DNA from: Acholeplasmataceae bacterium
Lineage (GTDB): Bacteria; Bacillota; Negativicutes; Acidaminococcales; Acidaminococcaceae
NCBI GenBank assembly: GCA_012744295.1
Contig: JAAYIB010000097.1
Location: forward strand, 1-7,278
Length of the DNA: 7,278 nucleotides
Direction of reading: 5' to 3'
Position numbers and translations under genes: made by a program. Position 1 is the stretch's first letter. The number at the start of each line of letters is the position of its first letter. Under the pieces are notes generated by a model that saw nothing but the letters and a program-made list of their open reading frames with translations, did not search any database and was not told the origin of the DNA. Shown piece after piece: positions 1-6,668 of the stretch.

Positions 1-194
1 ACTATCGTGGGCGGCTTGTGGGAGCCTTATTCGGGCTGACGATCGGAACGATGTTTCTCGTTCTTGGTTTTTTTAAAACGATCTTCTTGCTGATATGCAT
101 AACTGCCGGCTATCTCTTGGGCAAACGCATCGACAACAAGGAAGACCTGCTTGATGTACTTGACCGCTTGTTGCCGCCGGGACATCACAGATAA
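1..194 (+). CDS. DUF2273 family small integral membrane protein (5' partial)
   Basis: The reading frame is open from the left edge (first whole codon at position 3) to TAA at 192-194, giving 63 residues. The visible part has two hydrophobic stretches, roughly residues 5-21 and 26-40, separated by a short GFFK turn. After these come a basic GKR at 40-42, then a charged tail with DNKEDLLDVLDRLLPP ending near the C-terminus. This matches DUF2273, a family of about 60-75 residue membrane hairpins usually found beside Asp23/Gls24 and AmaP envelope-stress genes in Firmicutes. Only a few N-terminal residues are probably missing. The biochemical role is unknown; a part in envelope homeostasis is inferred from the usual neighbours, which lie outside this window. 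nusB starts 21 bp downstream, so the two could be co-transcribed. Confidence 0.85.
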   Translation, partial: YRGRLVGALFGLTIGTMFLVLGFFKTIFLLICITAGYLLGKRIDNKEDLLDVLDRLLPPGHHR

Positions 195-204
195 TACAAA
201 CGAA

Positions 205-209
205 AGAGG
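205..209 (+). promoter_or_regulatory. Ribosome binding site of nusB
   Basis: AGAGG lies in the 21-bp gap after the DUF2273 stop, six bases before the ATG at 216. It supports that start. The NusB family also begins with an RRxAR motif close to the N-terminus, which agrees. Confidence 0.75.
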
Positions 210-215
210 AAAGAT

Positions 216-626
216 ATGACTCGAAGACATGCACGAGAATTAGTTCTTAAAAGCTTATTTCAGATCGACTTTTCAAAAGATACAGAACCTCTTCAGGCTT
301 TTGCCGCATCTAAGGAAGAGAGCGTTTCTGAAGATGAGGATGCCTACGGGCTGACGATGCTTGACGGTATTCTTTCGAATTTGTCTGAGATTGATGAAAA
401 AATAGCAGGATATTCCATCGACTGGACAATTGACAGGATGCCTGCAGTTGACCGCAACATACTTCGCATCGCAGTTTATGAATTGTTTTACGCGACAGAA
501 CCCCTGGCCGTATCGGTTGCTATTAACGAAGCCGTTGAAGTTGCAAAAATTTATGGTACTGACGAGTCGGCAAAGTTCATCAACGGCGTTTTGGGTAAAA
601 TGGTCAGAAACAATGTCTCAGACTGA
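216..626 (+). CDS. nusB: Transcription antitermination factor NusB
   Basis: NusB binds boxA RNA together with NusE (ribosomal protein S10) and joins the antitermination complex that keeps RNA polymerase processive through rRNA operons. The 136-residue product has the normal family length and is all-helical in character. The N-terminal RRHARE (residues 3-8) is the conserved arginine-rich segment. The C-terminal half carries the usual signature: a W.IDRM..VDRNILRIAVYEL segment, INEAVEVAK starting at N104, and FINGVLGKM starting at F121. The ATG at 216 has a good Shine-Dalgarno sequence six bases upstream. The 3' end overlaps the next gene by 14 nt, which suggests translational coupling. Nothing looks damaged. 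The assignment rests on motifs and on synteny with xseA/xseB. Confidence 0.96.
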   Translation: MTRRHARELVLKSLFQIDFSKDTEPLQAFAASKEESVSEDEDAYGLTMLDGILSNLSEIDEKIAGYSIDWTIDRMPAVDRNILRIAVYELFYATEPLAVSVAINEAVEVAKIYGTDESAKFINGVLGKMVRNNVSD

Positions 627-1572
627 TGTCTTCATCGGCATTGATACAAGCTGTTATACTACTTCTACAGCAGTTCTTGACAGACAGGGGTCACTGCTTG
701 CGGAAGAACGCCGCGTTTTGAACGTAAAGAATGGTCAACGCGGCTTGGCGCAATCTGAAATGATTTTTCAGCATACGCGCAACCTGCCGGAGCTTCTTGA
801 AATAATTTTTGCCCGGCATGATTTGAAGGTGGCTGGAATTGGTGTAACGAATAAACCAAGGCCACTTGACTCTTCGTATATGCCGGCTTTTTTGTCCGGT
901 GCAGGCTGTGCCAGGACCCTTTCCTGTGTATTGAATGTTCCGCTGTTTTTAATAAGTCACCAGGAAAACCATTTGGAAGCGGCGCTTTGGTCAGTAATGC
1001 CACCAACGAAAAACAGGTTGCTAATGCTTCATGCTTCGGGTGGCACTACTGATTTTTTATTAGTTGAATTGAAAACAAACCAACGTCACCAGCTGACCAA
1101 TGTAGGTGGCAGCGTCGATTTGCAGGGAGGTCAGTTTATTGATCGAGTGGGGGTTGCGTTAGGCTTAAGCTTTCCCGCCGGCGCGGCTCTTGAAAAGCTG
1201 GCGCGAAGCGCGGCTGGCATCTTTTCCCTGCCTGTAGCAGTCAAAGGCGGACAGATAAGTTTTTCTGGACCGGCTACGGCAGCCTTGCGTGCAATTGATG
1301 CCGGAAATGAACCTGCTGATATTGCGCGAGGCGTTGAAGCTGCTATCGCCTCGTCTTTTGCCAGCGCTATCATTAACATATCGAAGGAACAGGAATTCAA
1401 TGAAGTTATTGTTGTGGGCGGCATCTCGGCAAATATTTACATCAGGGAAACGCTTACTGCTAAGCTGCGAAGTCGGGGAATGACGACTTATTTTCCCAAG
1501 CCGGCTTACAGCACCGATAATGCCGTTGGTTGTGCCGCCGCAGCTTTGCGATTGTCGGGGGTAGAATTATGA
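613..1572 (+). CDS. TsaD/Kae1-like paralog (Gcp-like ASKHA protein, often labelled O-sialoglycoprotein endopeptidase)
   Basis: This 319-residue protein has the TsaD/Kae1 fold signature. It shows an N-terminal phosphate-binding strand FIGIDTSCYTTS (residues 7-18), a metal-site HxxxH in SHQENH (H116, H120), FSG near the middle, VVGGISAN, and a C-terminal STDN with D302. H116, H120 and D302 correspond to the metal ligands H111, H115 and D300 of E. coli TsaD. It differs from true TsaD at two places. The SGGHT motif reads SGGTTD (residues 142-147), so that histidine is lost. The AGPGLVGAL region reads PRPLDSSYMPAF (residues 82-93), which I recall as a hallmark of a Firmicutes paralog sited between nusB and xseA. 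A role in t6A tRNA modification therefore cannot be assumed, and the old 'endopeptidase' name is unsupported. The ATG at 613 is chosen because family homology begins right after it; it overlaps nusB by 14 nt and has only a weak Shine-Dalgarno. The 3' end overlaps xseA by 4 nt. Confidence 0.85.
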   Translation: MSQTDVFIGIDTSCYTTSTAVLDRQGSLLAEERRVLNVKNGQRGLAQSEMIFQHTRNLPELLEIIFARHDLKVAGIGVTNKPRPLDSSYMPAFLSGAGCARTLSCVLNVPLFLISHQENHLEAALWSVMPPTKNRLLMLHASGGTTDFLLVELKTNQRHQLTNVGGSVDLQGGQFIDRVGVALGLSFPAGAALEKLARSAAGIFSLPVAVKGGQISFSGPATAALRAIDAGNEPADIARGVEAAIASSFASAIINISKEQEFNEVIVVGGISANIYIRETLTAKLRSRGMTTYFPKPAYSTDNAVGCAAAALRLSGVEL

Positions 1573-2774
1573 ATGAAAAGGTTTATACAGTCAGCGAGGT
1601 CAACCGTATTATCAAACAGCTGATTGAGGCCAATCGATCATTCTTTAACATTAAAATCAGCGGTGAGATTTCAAATTATAAAAAGTATCCTTCAGGGCAC
1701 AGTTATTTCACGCTGAAGGACAAGGACAGCGTTCTCAAGGCAGTTTTGTTCAAAAGCAGAGCCAACGAAGTCACCTTCACTCCAAGAGACGGCGCCCAGG
1801 TTATTGCAATAGGGAGAATCGCCGTCTATGAAAGGGACGGCGTTTATCAGCTGTATGCAGACTACCTTTTAGAAAGCGGTACTGGGAACCTGATGCTGGC
1901 GTATGATAAATTGAAAAAGAAACTGGGAGCAGAGGGTCTTTTTGAACTTGAAAGAAAAAGAAAAGTTCCCGCCTGGCCTCAAAGCGTAGGTATAATTACT
2001 TCGGAATCAGGGGCGGCCGTCCATGACATCATAACAGTTGCAAGGCGGCGTAATCCCGGAGTCAGGCTAATTTTTCTACCCATCAGGGTACAAGGGTCTG
2101 AGGCCGCGGGCGACATTGTGAATGCAATTAGATTGATGAACAGACACAAATTGGCAGAAGTTTTGATAGTGGGCAGGGGCGGAGGGTCCATAGAAGACTT
2201 ATGGGCCTTCAATGAGGAGCCCGTTGTTCGTGCCATTGCAAATTCGGCAATTCCTGTCGTGAGTGCAGTCGGACATGAAACAGACTTCACCCTTGCCGAT
2301 TTTGCGGCGGACATAAGAGCGGCCACTCCGTCTCAGGCGGCAGAGATGGTTGTGCCTGAGCTTCTCGAGAAGCTGCGTCGGATAGATCAGCTGCAAAGAA
2401 GAAACGTTCTCGCAATCAACAAGTCAGTAGACTTTCATGCCAATAAAGCCAAAAAACTTGCAAGCTCCCGGGTACTGGCAGAACCGACAAGCTGGCTTGC
2501 GGACAGGGAAATCCTTGTTGACAATTGTCTGCAAAGAGTTGTCGCCGCGTTCCATAATACAGTAAGGATATGCGAACACCGGTACGCCCTGCTGACAACA
2601 AGGCTGGACGCGAACAGCCCGTTAAAAATAATGAGTAAGGGATATTGTCTTGTACAAAAGGCTGATGGTTCTCTGGTTAAAACCGTAAACAAGGTGAGTT
2701 TGGGAGAAGAAGTAGAAATTTCCGTTTCAGACGGGAGCATTGTTGCATGTGTGAAGTCTTTGAAAAGGCGGTAG
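1569..2774 (+). CDS. xseA: Exonuclease VII large subunit XseA
   Basis: XseA is the catalytic subunit of exonuclease VII, which degrades single-stranded DNA from both ends to oligonucleotides in recombination and mismatch repair. The product is 401 residues, normal for the family. Residues about 4-100 are the OB-fold DNA-binding domain (YTVSEVN, then IKISGEISNYK). The nuclease domain follows, with GRGGGS at 202-207, EDLW at 209-212, GHETD with H236 and D239, and R250 followed by ATPS at 252-255. A long helical region comes next, ending in the family C-terminal segment SPLKIMSKGYCLV. The ATG at 1569 gives an ATGA overlap with the previous gene and sits seven bases after a GGGGG run. An in-frame ATG at 1530 is less likely because it would add 13 residues not typical of the family and lies deep inside the upstream gene. 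It works with XseB, encoded next. Confidence 0.97.
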   Translation: MNEKVYTVSEVNRIIKQLIEANRSFFNIKISGEISNYKKYPSGHSYFTLKDKDSVLKAVLFKSRANEVTFTPRDGAQVIAIGRIAVYERDGVYQLYADYLLESGTGNLMLAYDKLKKKLGAEGLFELERKRKVPAWPQSVGIITSESGAAVHDIITVARRRNPGVRLIFLPIRVQGSEAAGDIVNAIRLMNRHKLAEVLIVGRGGGSIEDLWAFNEEPVVRAIANSAIPVVSAVGHETDFTLADFAADIRAATPSQAAEMVVPELLEKLRRIDQLQRRNVLAINKSVDFHANKAKKLASSRVLAEPTSWLADREILVDNCLQRVVAAFHNTVRICEHRYALLTTRLDANSPLKIMSKGYCLVQKADGSLVKTVNKVSLGEEVEISVSDGSIVACVKSLKRR

Positions 2775-3029
2775 ATGAAGATGGCAGGGAAAAAAGCTGA
2801 AAAAGAGTTAGCGTTTGAAGACGCTCTCGACAAGCTTGAAGAAAATGTCAAATTGCTTGAAGGTGGTGAGCTTTCTCTGGATGATGCACTTAAGGTTTTC
2901 AAAGAAGGTGTTGAATTGAGCCATGTGTGCCTGAGTAAAATCAACACAGTCCAACAGGAAGTTCAAAAAGTAACTGCTGTCGGCAGTGATGGCTATGCAA
3001 TTACAAACATAAGCGAGGACGAAGAATAG
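2775..3029 (+). CDS. xseB: Exonuclease VII small subunit XseB
   Basis: XseB is the small helical subunit that coats the coiled-coil arms of XseA and is needed for exonuclease VII activity. The 84-residue product matches the family pattern. It has FEDALDKLEENVKLLEGGELSLDDAL across about residues 14-39, then FKEGVELSHVCLSKIN and an acidic C-terminal tail. The ATG begins at the base after the xseA stop, with AAGGCGG just upstream inside xseA. A second ATG at 2781 would give 82 residues and cannot be excluded. The downstream gene also starts with no spacer, so xseA, xseB and ispA appear translationally linked. I am confident of the identity but less sure which of the two close ATGs is used. Confidence 0.95.
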   Translation: MKMAGKKAEKELAFEDALDKLEENVKLLEGGELSLDDALKVFKEGVELSHVCLSKINTVQQEVQKVTAVGSDGYAITNISEDEE

Positions 3030-3905
3030 ATGGAATTCGAGAAGTATTACGAGGACAGAAAAAAACTTATCAACAGTTTTCTGGAAAAGCGCATCGCTGC
3101 AAAAGGAATTTCTAAGGTTGACGAGGCTATGAGGTACAGTCTGCTTGCAGGCGGCAAAAGAATACGACCTCTGCTTCTGATGGCAACGGCGGAAGCCATC
3201 GGGAAAAACGGCTATAATTATCTGCCGGTAGCATGCGGTTTGGAGATGATACATACATACTCCTTGATTCATGACGATTTGCCTCTGATGGATGATGATG
3301 ATTACAGGCGAGGGCGCTTGACAAACCATAAGGTTTTTGGTGACGCGATGGCGTTGCTCGCCGGTGATGCACTTTTAACCCTTGCCTTTGAAGTCATGTT
3401 AGAACAAAAGAATGTCAGTCCGGATGTTTTAATTGAAACAGTGCGCGAGGTAGCAATGTGTGCGGGAAACTTCGGAATGGTGGGTGGGCAGGTTCTTGAT
3501 ATGGAGGCGGAAGGAAGAGAGATTTCCCTTGCAGAGCTAAATACCCTGCACTCTGCCAAGACAGGAGCCCTTTTTGTTGCGGCAGTCCGTTCCGGTGCAC
3601 GGCTTGCTGGTGCGGATGCAAAGCAGCTTCTTGCTTTGACGAGGTACGCCGAACTTACGGGTTTGGCTTTTCAAATTATTGACGACATTCTCGATGTGGA
3701 AGGCAACCCTGAGGAAATGGGCAAGGCAGCCGGAAGCGATGCTAAAAGGCATAAGTCTACATATGTTACGGCATATACCCTCGTTGGCGCGAAGGCTTTT
3801 GCCGACAAAACCATCAATGAGGCGCTTGCCTGTTTACAGCCTTTCGGAGACAAGGCCGAACCTCTGAAAGAAATAACGGGAATGATATGCAGCCGCCATA
3901 ACTAA
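3030..3905 (+). CDS. ispA: Short-chain polyprenyl diphosphate synthase, farnesyl diphosphate synthase type
   Basis: The enzyme condenses isopentenyl diphosphate with allylic diphosphates, most likely to C15 farnesyl diphosphate, the precursor of undecaprenyl carrier and quinone side chains. The product is 291 residues, typical of bacterial FPP synthase. GGKRIRP lies at 41-47. The first aspartate-rich motif is the bacterial DDxxxxD form (D82, D83 to D88), followed by RRG at 93-95. The second motif is D218-D219-I-L-D222, followed by GSDAKRHKSTYVT. A tyrosine (Y77) five residues before the first aspartate resembles the chain-limiting position in E. coli IspA and favours C15. This is inference; geranylgeranyl synthesis is possible. 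The ATG directly abuts the xseB stop, with GAGG about 11 bases upstream. dxs, the first enzyme supplying its substrate, is next. Confidence 0.93.
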   Translation: MEFEKYYEDRKKLINSFLEKRIAAKGISKVDEAMRYSLLAGGKRIRPLLLMATAEAIGKNGYNYLPVACGLEMIHTYSLIHDDLPLMDDDDYRRGRLTNHKVFGDAMALLAGDALLTLAFEVMLEQKNVSPDVLIETVREVAMCAGNFGMVGGQVLDMEAEGREISLAELNTLHSAKTGALFVAAVRSGARLAGADAKQLLALTRYAELTGLAFQIIDDILDVEGNPEEMGKAAGSDAKRHKSTYVTAYTLVGAKAFADKTINEALACLQPFGDKAEPLKEITGMICSRHN

Positions 3906-3923
3906 GACTAATAAATTTCAGAA

Positions 3924-3937
3924 TAGGATATATCCTA
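3924..3937 (+). repeat. Perfect 14-bp palindrome upstream of dxs
   Basis: TAGGATATATCCTA reads identically on both strands. It occupies the centre of the 50-bp gap between ispA and dxs, the only non-coding gap over 25 bp in the window. It ends 18 bases before the dxs GTG. It could be an operator for a dimeric regulator or part of the dxs leader. It is not an intrinsic terminator, as it has no loop and no T-run after it on the + strand. The palindrome itself is certain; any function is conjecture. Confidence 0.6.
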
Positions 3938-3940
3938 AAA

Positions 3941-3947
3941 AGGCAGG
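3941..3947 (+). promoter_or_regulatory. Imperfect ribosome binding site of dxs
   Basis: AGGCAGG lies eight bases before the GTG at 3956 and is the only purine-rich Shine-Dalgarno-like sequence there. The match is interrupted by a C, and the start codon is GTG. Together these suggest a modest initiation rate for dxs compared with nusB or nadK. Confidence 0.5.
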
Positions 3948-3955
3948 TTATTTCA

Positions 3956-5842
3956 GTGCAATTTCTTGATTCCATCGACTCGCCGGAAGACTTAAAGAAA
4001 CTCAATACAGAAGAATTAATCGTGTTAGCTCAGGAAATCAGGCAATTCCTGGTTCAGGTAATTTCAAAAACAGGCGGTCATCTTGCACCCAATTTAGGTG
4101 TCGTTGAACTGACGCTGGCACTGCACAAAGTCTTTGATACGCCTGCCGATAAAATTGTCTGGGACGTAGGACATCAGGCATACATTCATAAAATTATCAC
4201 GGGTCGCAGGAAAGACTTTGGAACATTGAGGCAGTACGGCGGCATTTCAGGCTTTCCTAAAAGGACGGAAAGCCCGCATGATGCCTTTGGGACAGGCCAT
4301 TCAAGCACTTCGATTTCGGCCGCTCTTGGCATGGCCGTCGCTCGGGATATTGCCCATGACGATTATAACGTGATCGCGATTATAGGCGACGGTGCGCTGA
4401 CCGGGGGCATGGCCATTGAGGCTTTGAATAACGCCGGCGTAATGCAGAAAAAGCTGTTGGTAATACTGAACGATAACGAGATGTCAATTGCCGAAAATGT
4501 TGGCGCCATGTCCGAATATCTCGGCAGACTAAGAACTGATCCGACTTATTCTCATTTAAAGTCAGACATCGAAAGTCTTATAAAAAGCATACCAACCATT
4601 GGCGAGCCTGTTGCCAAGACCGCAGGACGAGTGAAGGACGCCTTAAAATATTTCCTTGCTCCTGGGATGCTCTTCGAACAGCTTGGTTTTACTTACATCG
4701 GACCGGTCGACGGGCATCATCTGGAGGGATTGATCGACATCCTGGAACGTGCAAAAAAAGTTGACAAACCAATATTTCTGCACGTTATCACCAAAAAAGG
4801 CAAAGGCTATCAGCCGGCAGAGGCTAACCCCAACCGTTTCCACGGGACGGGACCATTCGATCCGGAAACGGGAGAAGCATTAAAACAACAGAATGCCAAA
4901 AATACTTATACAGAGGTTTTTGGCGACACAGTGGTACAACTGGCGCAGGAAAACTCGAATATCGTCGCCGTAACGGCAGCAATGCGGGACGGAACAGGTT
5001 TGACAAAGTTTGCAAAGACTTATCCGGAGCGGTTTTTTGATGTCGGCATCGCGGAGCAGCACGCAGTGACTTTGGCAGCCGGTATGGCTGCAAACGGTCT
5101 TAGCCCGTTTGTCGCTATTTATTCAACTTTCCTGCAGCGTGCTTATGACCAAGTCATCCATGACGTTTGCATGCAGGAGCTTCCTGTGGTTTTTTGCCTC
5201 GACCGGGCCGGATTAGTTGGCGATGACGGCTTTACGCATCATGGGGTTTTTGACTTTTCATATTTGCGTACGATGCCAAACATGACAATTATGTCACCGA
5301 AGGATGAAAACGAATTAAGGCATATGCTCTTTACCGCTTTGTCATTAAGGAGGCCGGTCGCGGTTCGCTATCCCCGCGGCAGCGGCCTTGGAGTTTTAAC
5401 GGACGAATGTTTGCAGCTTCTTCCGTATGGAAAAGCCGAAAGACTTTCGACAGGCAGCGATGTCTGCATCTGGGCTGTCGGCAGCATGGTAGCGCACGCA
5501 CGGCAAGTAATGCTCGAACTATCCATAGACAATATTTCTGTCACTCTAATTAATGCGAGATACGTGAAACCTCTTGACGAGGAAGCTTTGCTGAAATCTG
5601 TCGAGAACCACAAGCTTTTGGCCGTTTTAGAGGAGAATTCCGTGATCGGTGGACTGGGCTCTGCCGTTTTGGAGTCTTTAAACAAAAACGGTTCATCTGA
5701 AATGGCAAAGGTAATGACGTTCGGCATCCCGGACCGGCTTGTCCCGCATGGAGACAAATCTCTATTGTTAAAGGCTATAGGTCTTGATCCGGTCAATATT
5801 GCAGCGAACATAAAGAAATGTCTGCTAAAGAGAAACAGGTGA
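3956..5842 (+). CDS. dxs: 1-deoxy-D-xylulose-5-phosphate synthase
   Basis: Dxs joins pyruvate and glyceraldehyde 3-phosphate, using thiamine diphosphate, to make DXP. This is the first step of the MEP isoprenoid pathway and also feeds thiamine and pyridoxal synthesis. The 628-residue product is full length (E. coli about 620). Family motifs run in order. GGH ends at H42, corresponding to E. coli H49. The ThDP/Mg motif has GDG at 144-146 and ends with NDN at 172-174. The central transketolase-like domain carries GIAEQHAV with the catalytic glutamate E367. RYPRGSGLG and the C-terminal EENSVIGGLGSAV segment follow. The GTG start at 3956 is chosen because family homology (LDSIDSPEDLKKL) begins immediately after it. 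It sits 50 bp after ispA and 5 bp before tlyA, so it may head a dxs-tlyA-nadK segment. Confidence 0.97.
   Translation: MQFLDSIDSPEDLKKLNTEELIVLAQEIRQFLVQVISKTGGHLAPNLGVVELTLALHKVFDTPADKIVWDVGHQAYIHKIITGRRKDFGTLRQYGGISGFPKRTESPHDAFGTGHSSTSISAALGMAVARDIAHDDYNVIAIIGDGALTGGMAIEALNNAGVMQKKLLVILNDNEMSIAENVGAMSEYLGRLRTDPTYSHLKSDIESLIKSIPTIGEPVAKTAGRVKDALKYFLAPGMLFEQLGFTYIGPVDGHHLEGLIDILERAKKVDKPIFLHVITKKGKGYQPAEANPNRFHGTGPFDPETGEALKQQNAKNTYTEVFGDTVVQLAQENSNIVAVTAAMRDGTGLTKFAKTYPERFFDVGIAEQHAVTLAAGMAANGLSPFVAIYSTFLQRAYDQVIHDVCMQELPVVFCLDRAGLVGDDGFTHHGVFDFSYLRTMPNMTIMSPKDENELRHMLFTALSLRRPVAVRYPRGSGLGVLTDECLQLLPYGKAERLSTGSDVCIWAVGSMVAHARQVMLELSIDNISVTLINARYVKPLDEEALLKSVENHKLLAVLEENSVIGGLGSAVLESLNKNGSSEMAKVMTFGIPDRLVPHGDKSLLLKAIGLDPVNIAANIKKCLLKRNR
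5837..5842 (+). promoter_or_regulatory. Ribosome binding site that favours the tlyA start at 5848
   Basis: AGGTGA overlaps the last dxs codon and its stop, five bases before the ATG at 5848. An earlier in-frame ATG at 5818 lacks a comparable purine-rich sequence, so the later start is preferred. Confidence 0.65.
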
Positions 5843-5847
5843 GTAAA

Positions 5848-6663
5848 ATGACCAAGCTGCGTTTGGATGCCTTGCTGGCACAAAGAGGTTACTATGAAAC
5901 AAGGACCAAGTCACAGGCAGCAATTATGGCAGGTGTTGTCCTGGTCAACAATATAAAGATTGATAAACCGGGCACACAAGTCGATACGGATGCGGAAATT
6001 GCAATTATCGGGAACAAACTGCCGTATGTAAGCCGCGGTGGACTGAAATTGGAAAAAGCCCTGAAAGTTTTCCATGCAAGTGTGGCGGGCAAGGTTGTCG
6101 CCGACGTTGGTGCTTCAACCGGTGGCTTTACCGATTGCGCTCTGCAAAACGGAGCGGACCGCGTTTACGCAATCGATGTCGGTTATGGTCAGCTTGCCTG
6201 GAAACTAAGAAATGACGAACGTGTAGTTAATATGGAACGAACGAACGTCAGACATATGGAAGAAGGAGCGCTTCCTGAAAAGGTGGACATTGCAACGATT
6301 GACGTTGCCTTTATTTCGCTGGAGAAAGTCCTGCCGGCTATCAAGAACTTTATTAAAGAAAACGGCTGCGTCATTGCACTGATTAAACCGCAGTTTGAGG
6401 CAGGCAAGGAAAAGGTTGGAAAAAAAGGCGTTGTTCGCGATAGCGCTGTTCATCTCGAAGTTATAACAAGAATGCTAAGTTTTGCCAGAAGCATAGGATT
6501 CTCTGCCTGCGGGCTTGATTATTCTCCGATTAAAGGCCCGGAAGGCAACATCGAATATCTTCTTTACCTCACATTTGATAGGTCTTGTGAAATTGACAGC
6601 ACGCGTGCCCAAACGGTTGTTTTGGCCTCCCACGGAGGCAAGGGTACTGATACGGAGGACTGA
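5848..6663 (+). CDS. tlyA: TlyA family rRNA 2'-O-methyltransferase (hemolysin A family)
   Basis: TlyA proteins 2'-O-methylate cytidines in rRNA, C1409 of 16S and in some species C1920 of 23S (E. coli numbering), which affects capreomycin sensitivity in mycobacteria. The 271-residue product has the standard length. An N-terminal S4 RNA-binding domain (about residues 4-62, RLDALLAQRG) is followed by an FtsJ/RrmJ-type methyltransferase domain. The SAM-binding loop is DVGASTGGF at 86-94. The K-D-K-E tetrad is present as K67, D152, K180 and E236, each two residues below the M. tuberculosis numbering. An upstream in-frame ATG at 5818 would add ten residues and overlap dxs; 5848 is preferred on ribosome-binding-site and family-length grounds. 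Whether it acts on one or both rRNAs cannot be told from the motifs. Hemolysis is an old label and is not implied. Confidence 0.94.
   Translation: MTKLRLDALLAQRGYYETRTKSQAAIMAGVVLVNNIKIDKPGTQVDTDAEIAIIGNKLPYVSRGGLKLEKALKVFHASVAGKVVADVGASTGGFTDCALQNGADRVYAIDVGYGQLAWKLRNDERVVNMERTNVRHMEEGALPEKVDIATIDVAFISLEKVLPAIKNFIKENGCVIALIKPQFEAGKEKVGKKGVVRDSAVHLEVITRMLSFARSIGFSACGLDYSPIKGPEGNIEYLLYLTFDRSCEIDSTRAQTVVLASHGGKGTDTED
6625..6639 (+). repeat. Short inverted repeat with Shine-Dalgarno-like arm, inside the tlyA 3' end
   Basis: GCCTCC (6625-6630) and GGAGGC (6634-6639) are perfect 6-bp complements around a 3-base loop, about 30 bases before the nadK start. The CCTCC arm is also complementary to the real nadK Shine-Dalgarno GGAGG at 6654-6658. 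There is no T-run, so it is not a terminator. It may simply reflect the coding sequence. Confidence 0.4.
6654..6658 (+). promoter_or_regulatory. Ribosome binding site of nadK
   Basis: GGAGG lies inside the last codons of tlyA, ten bases before the ATG at 6669. It is the strongest Shine-Dalgarno match in the window and fixes the nadK start. Confidence 0.75.
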
Positions 6664-6668
6664 CGATT

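Noticed and set aside
430..612. Extension of the TsaD-like gene upstream to an ATG at 430
   Set aside because: The extra 61 residues lie out of frame within nusB and show no family similarity. The TsaD-type N-terminal strand starts just after the ATG at 613.
1530..1568. Earlier in-frame ATG for xseA
   Set aside because: It would add 13 residues unlike the family N-terminus and give a 43-nt overlap. The ATG at 1569 gives the common ATGA junction with a purine run upstream.
2435..3329. Long open frames on the minus strand opposite xseA, xseB and ispA
   Set aside because: They lie antisense to well-supported genes, and their translations show no recognisable domain and look like composition-driven shadows.
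3913..3927. A CodY-box-like stretch before dxs with a TTTCAGAA core
   Set aside because: It differs from the AATTTTCWGAAAATT consensus at four of 15 positions, including the outer arm, and overlaps the better-defined palindrome. Presence of CodY in this organism is unknown.
3906..3955. Intrinsic terminator or sigma-A promoter between ispA and dxs
   Set aside because: The palindrome has no loop and no following T-run on the + strand. No -35/-10 pair with 16-18 bp spacing could be found; the AT-rich core alone is not enough.
5818..5847. Earlier in-frame ATG for tlyA overlapping dxs
   Set aside because: The later ATG has AGGTGA at good spacing and yields the usual 271-residue length. The extra ten residues are not part of the S4 domain.
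5368..5883. A 171-codon minus-strand open frame opposite the dxs 3' end
   Set aside because: It is fully antisense to conserved dxs and tlyA coding sequence, and no motif is recognisable in it.
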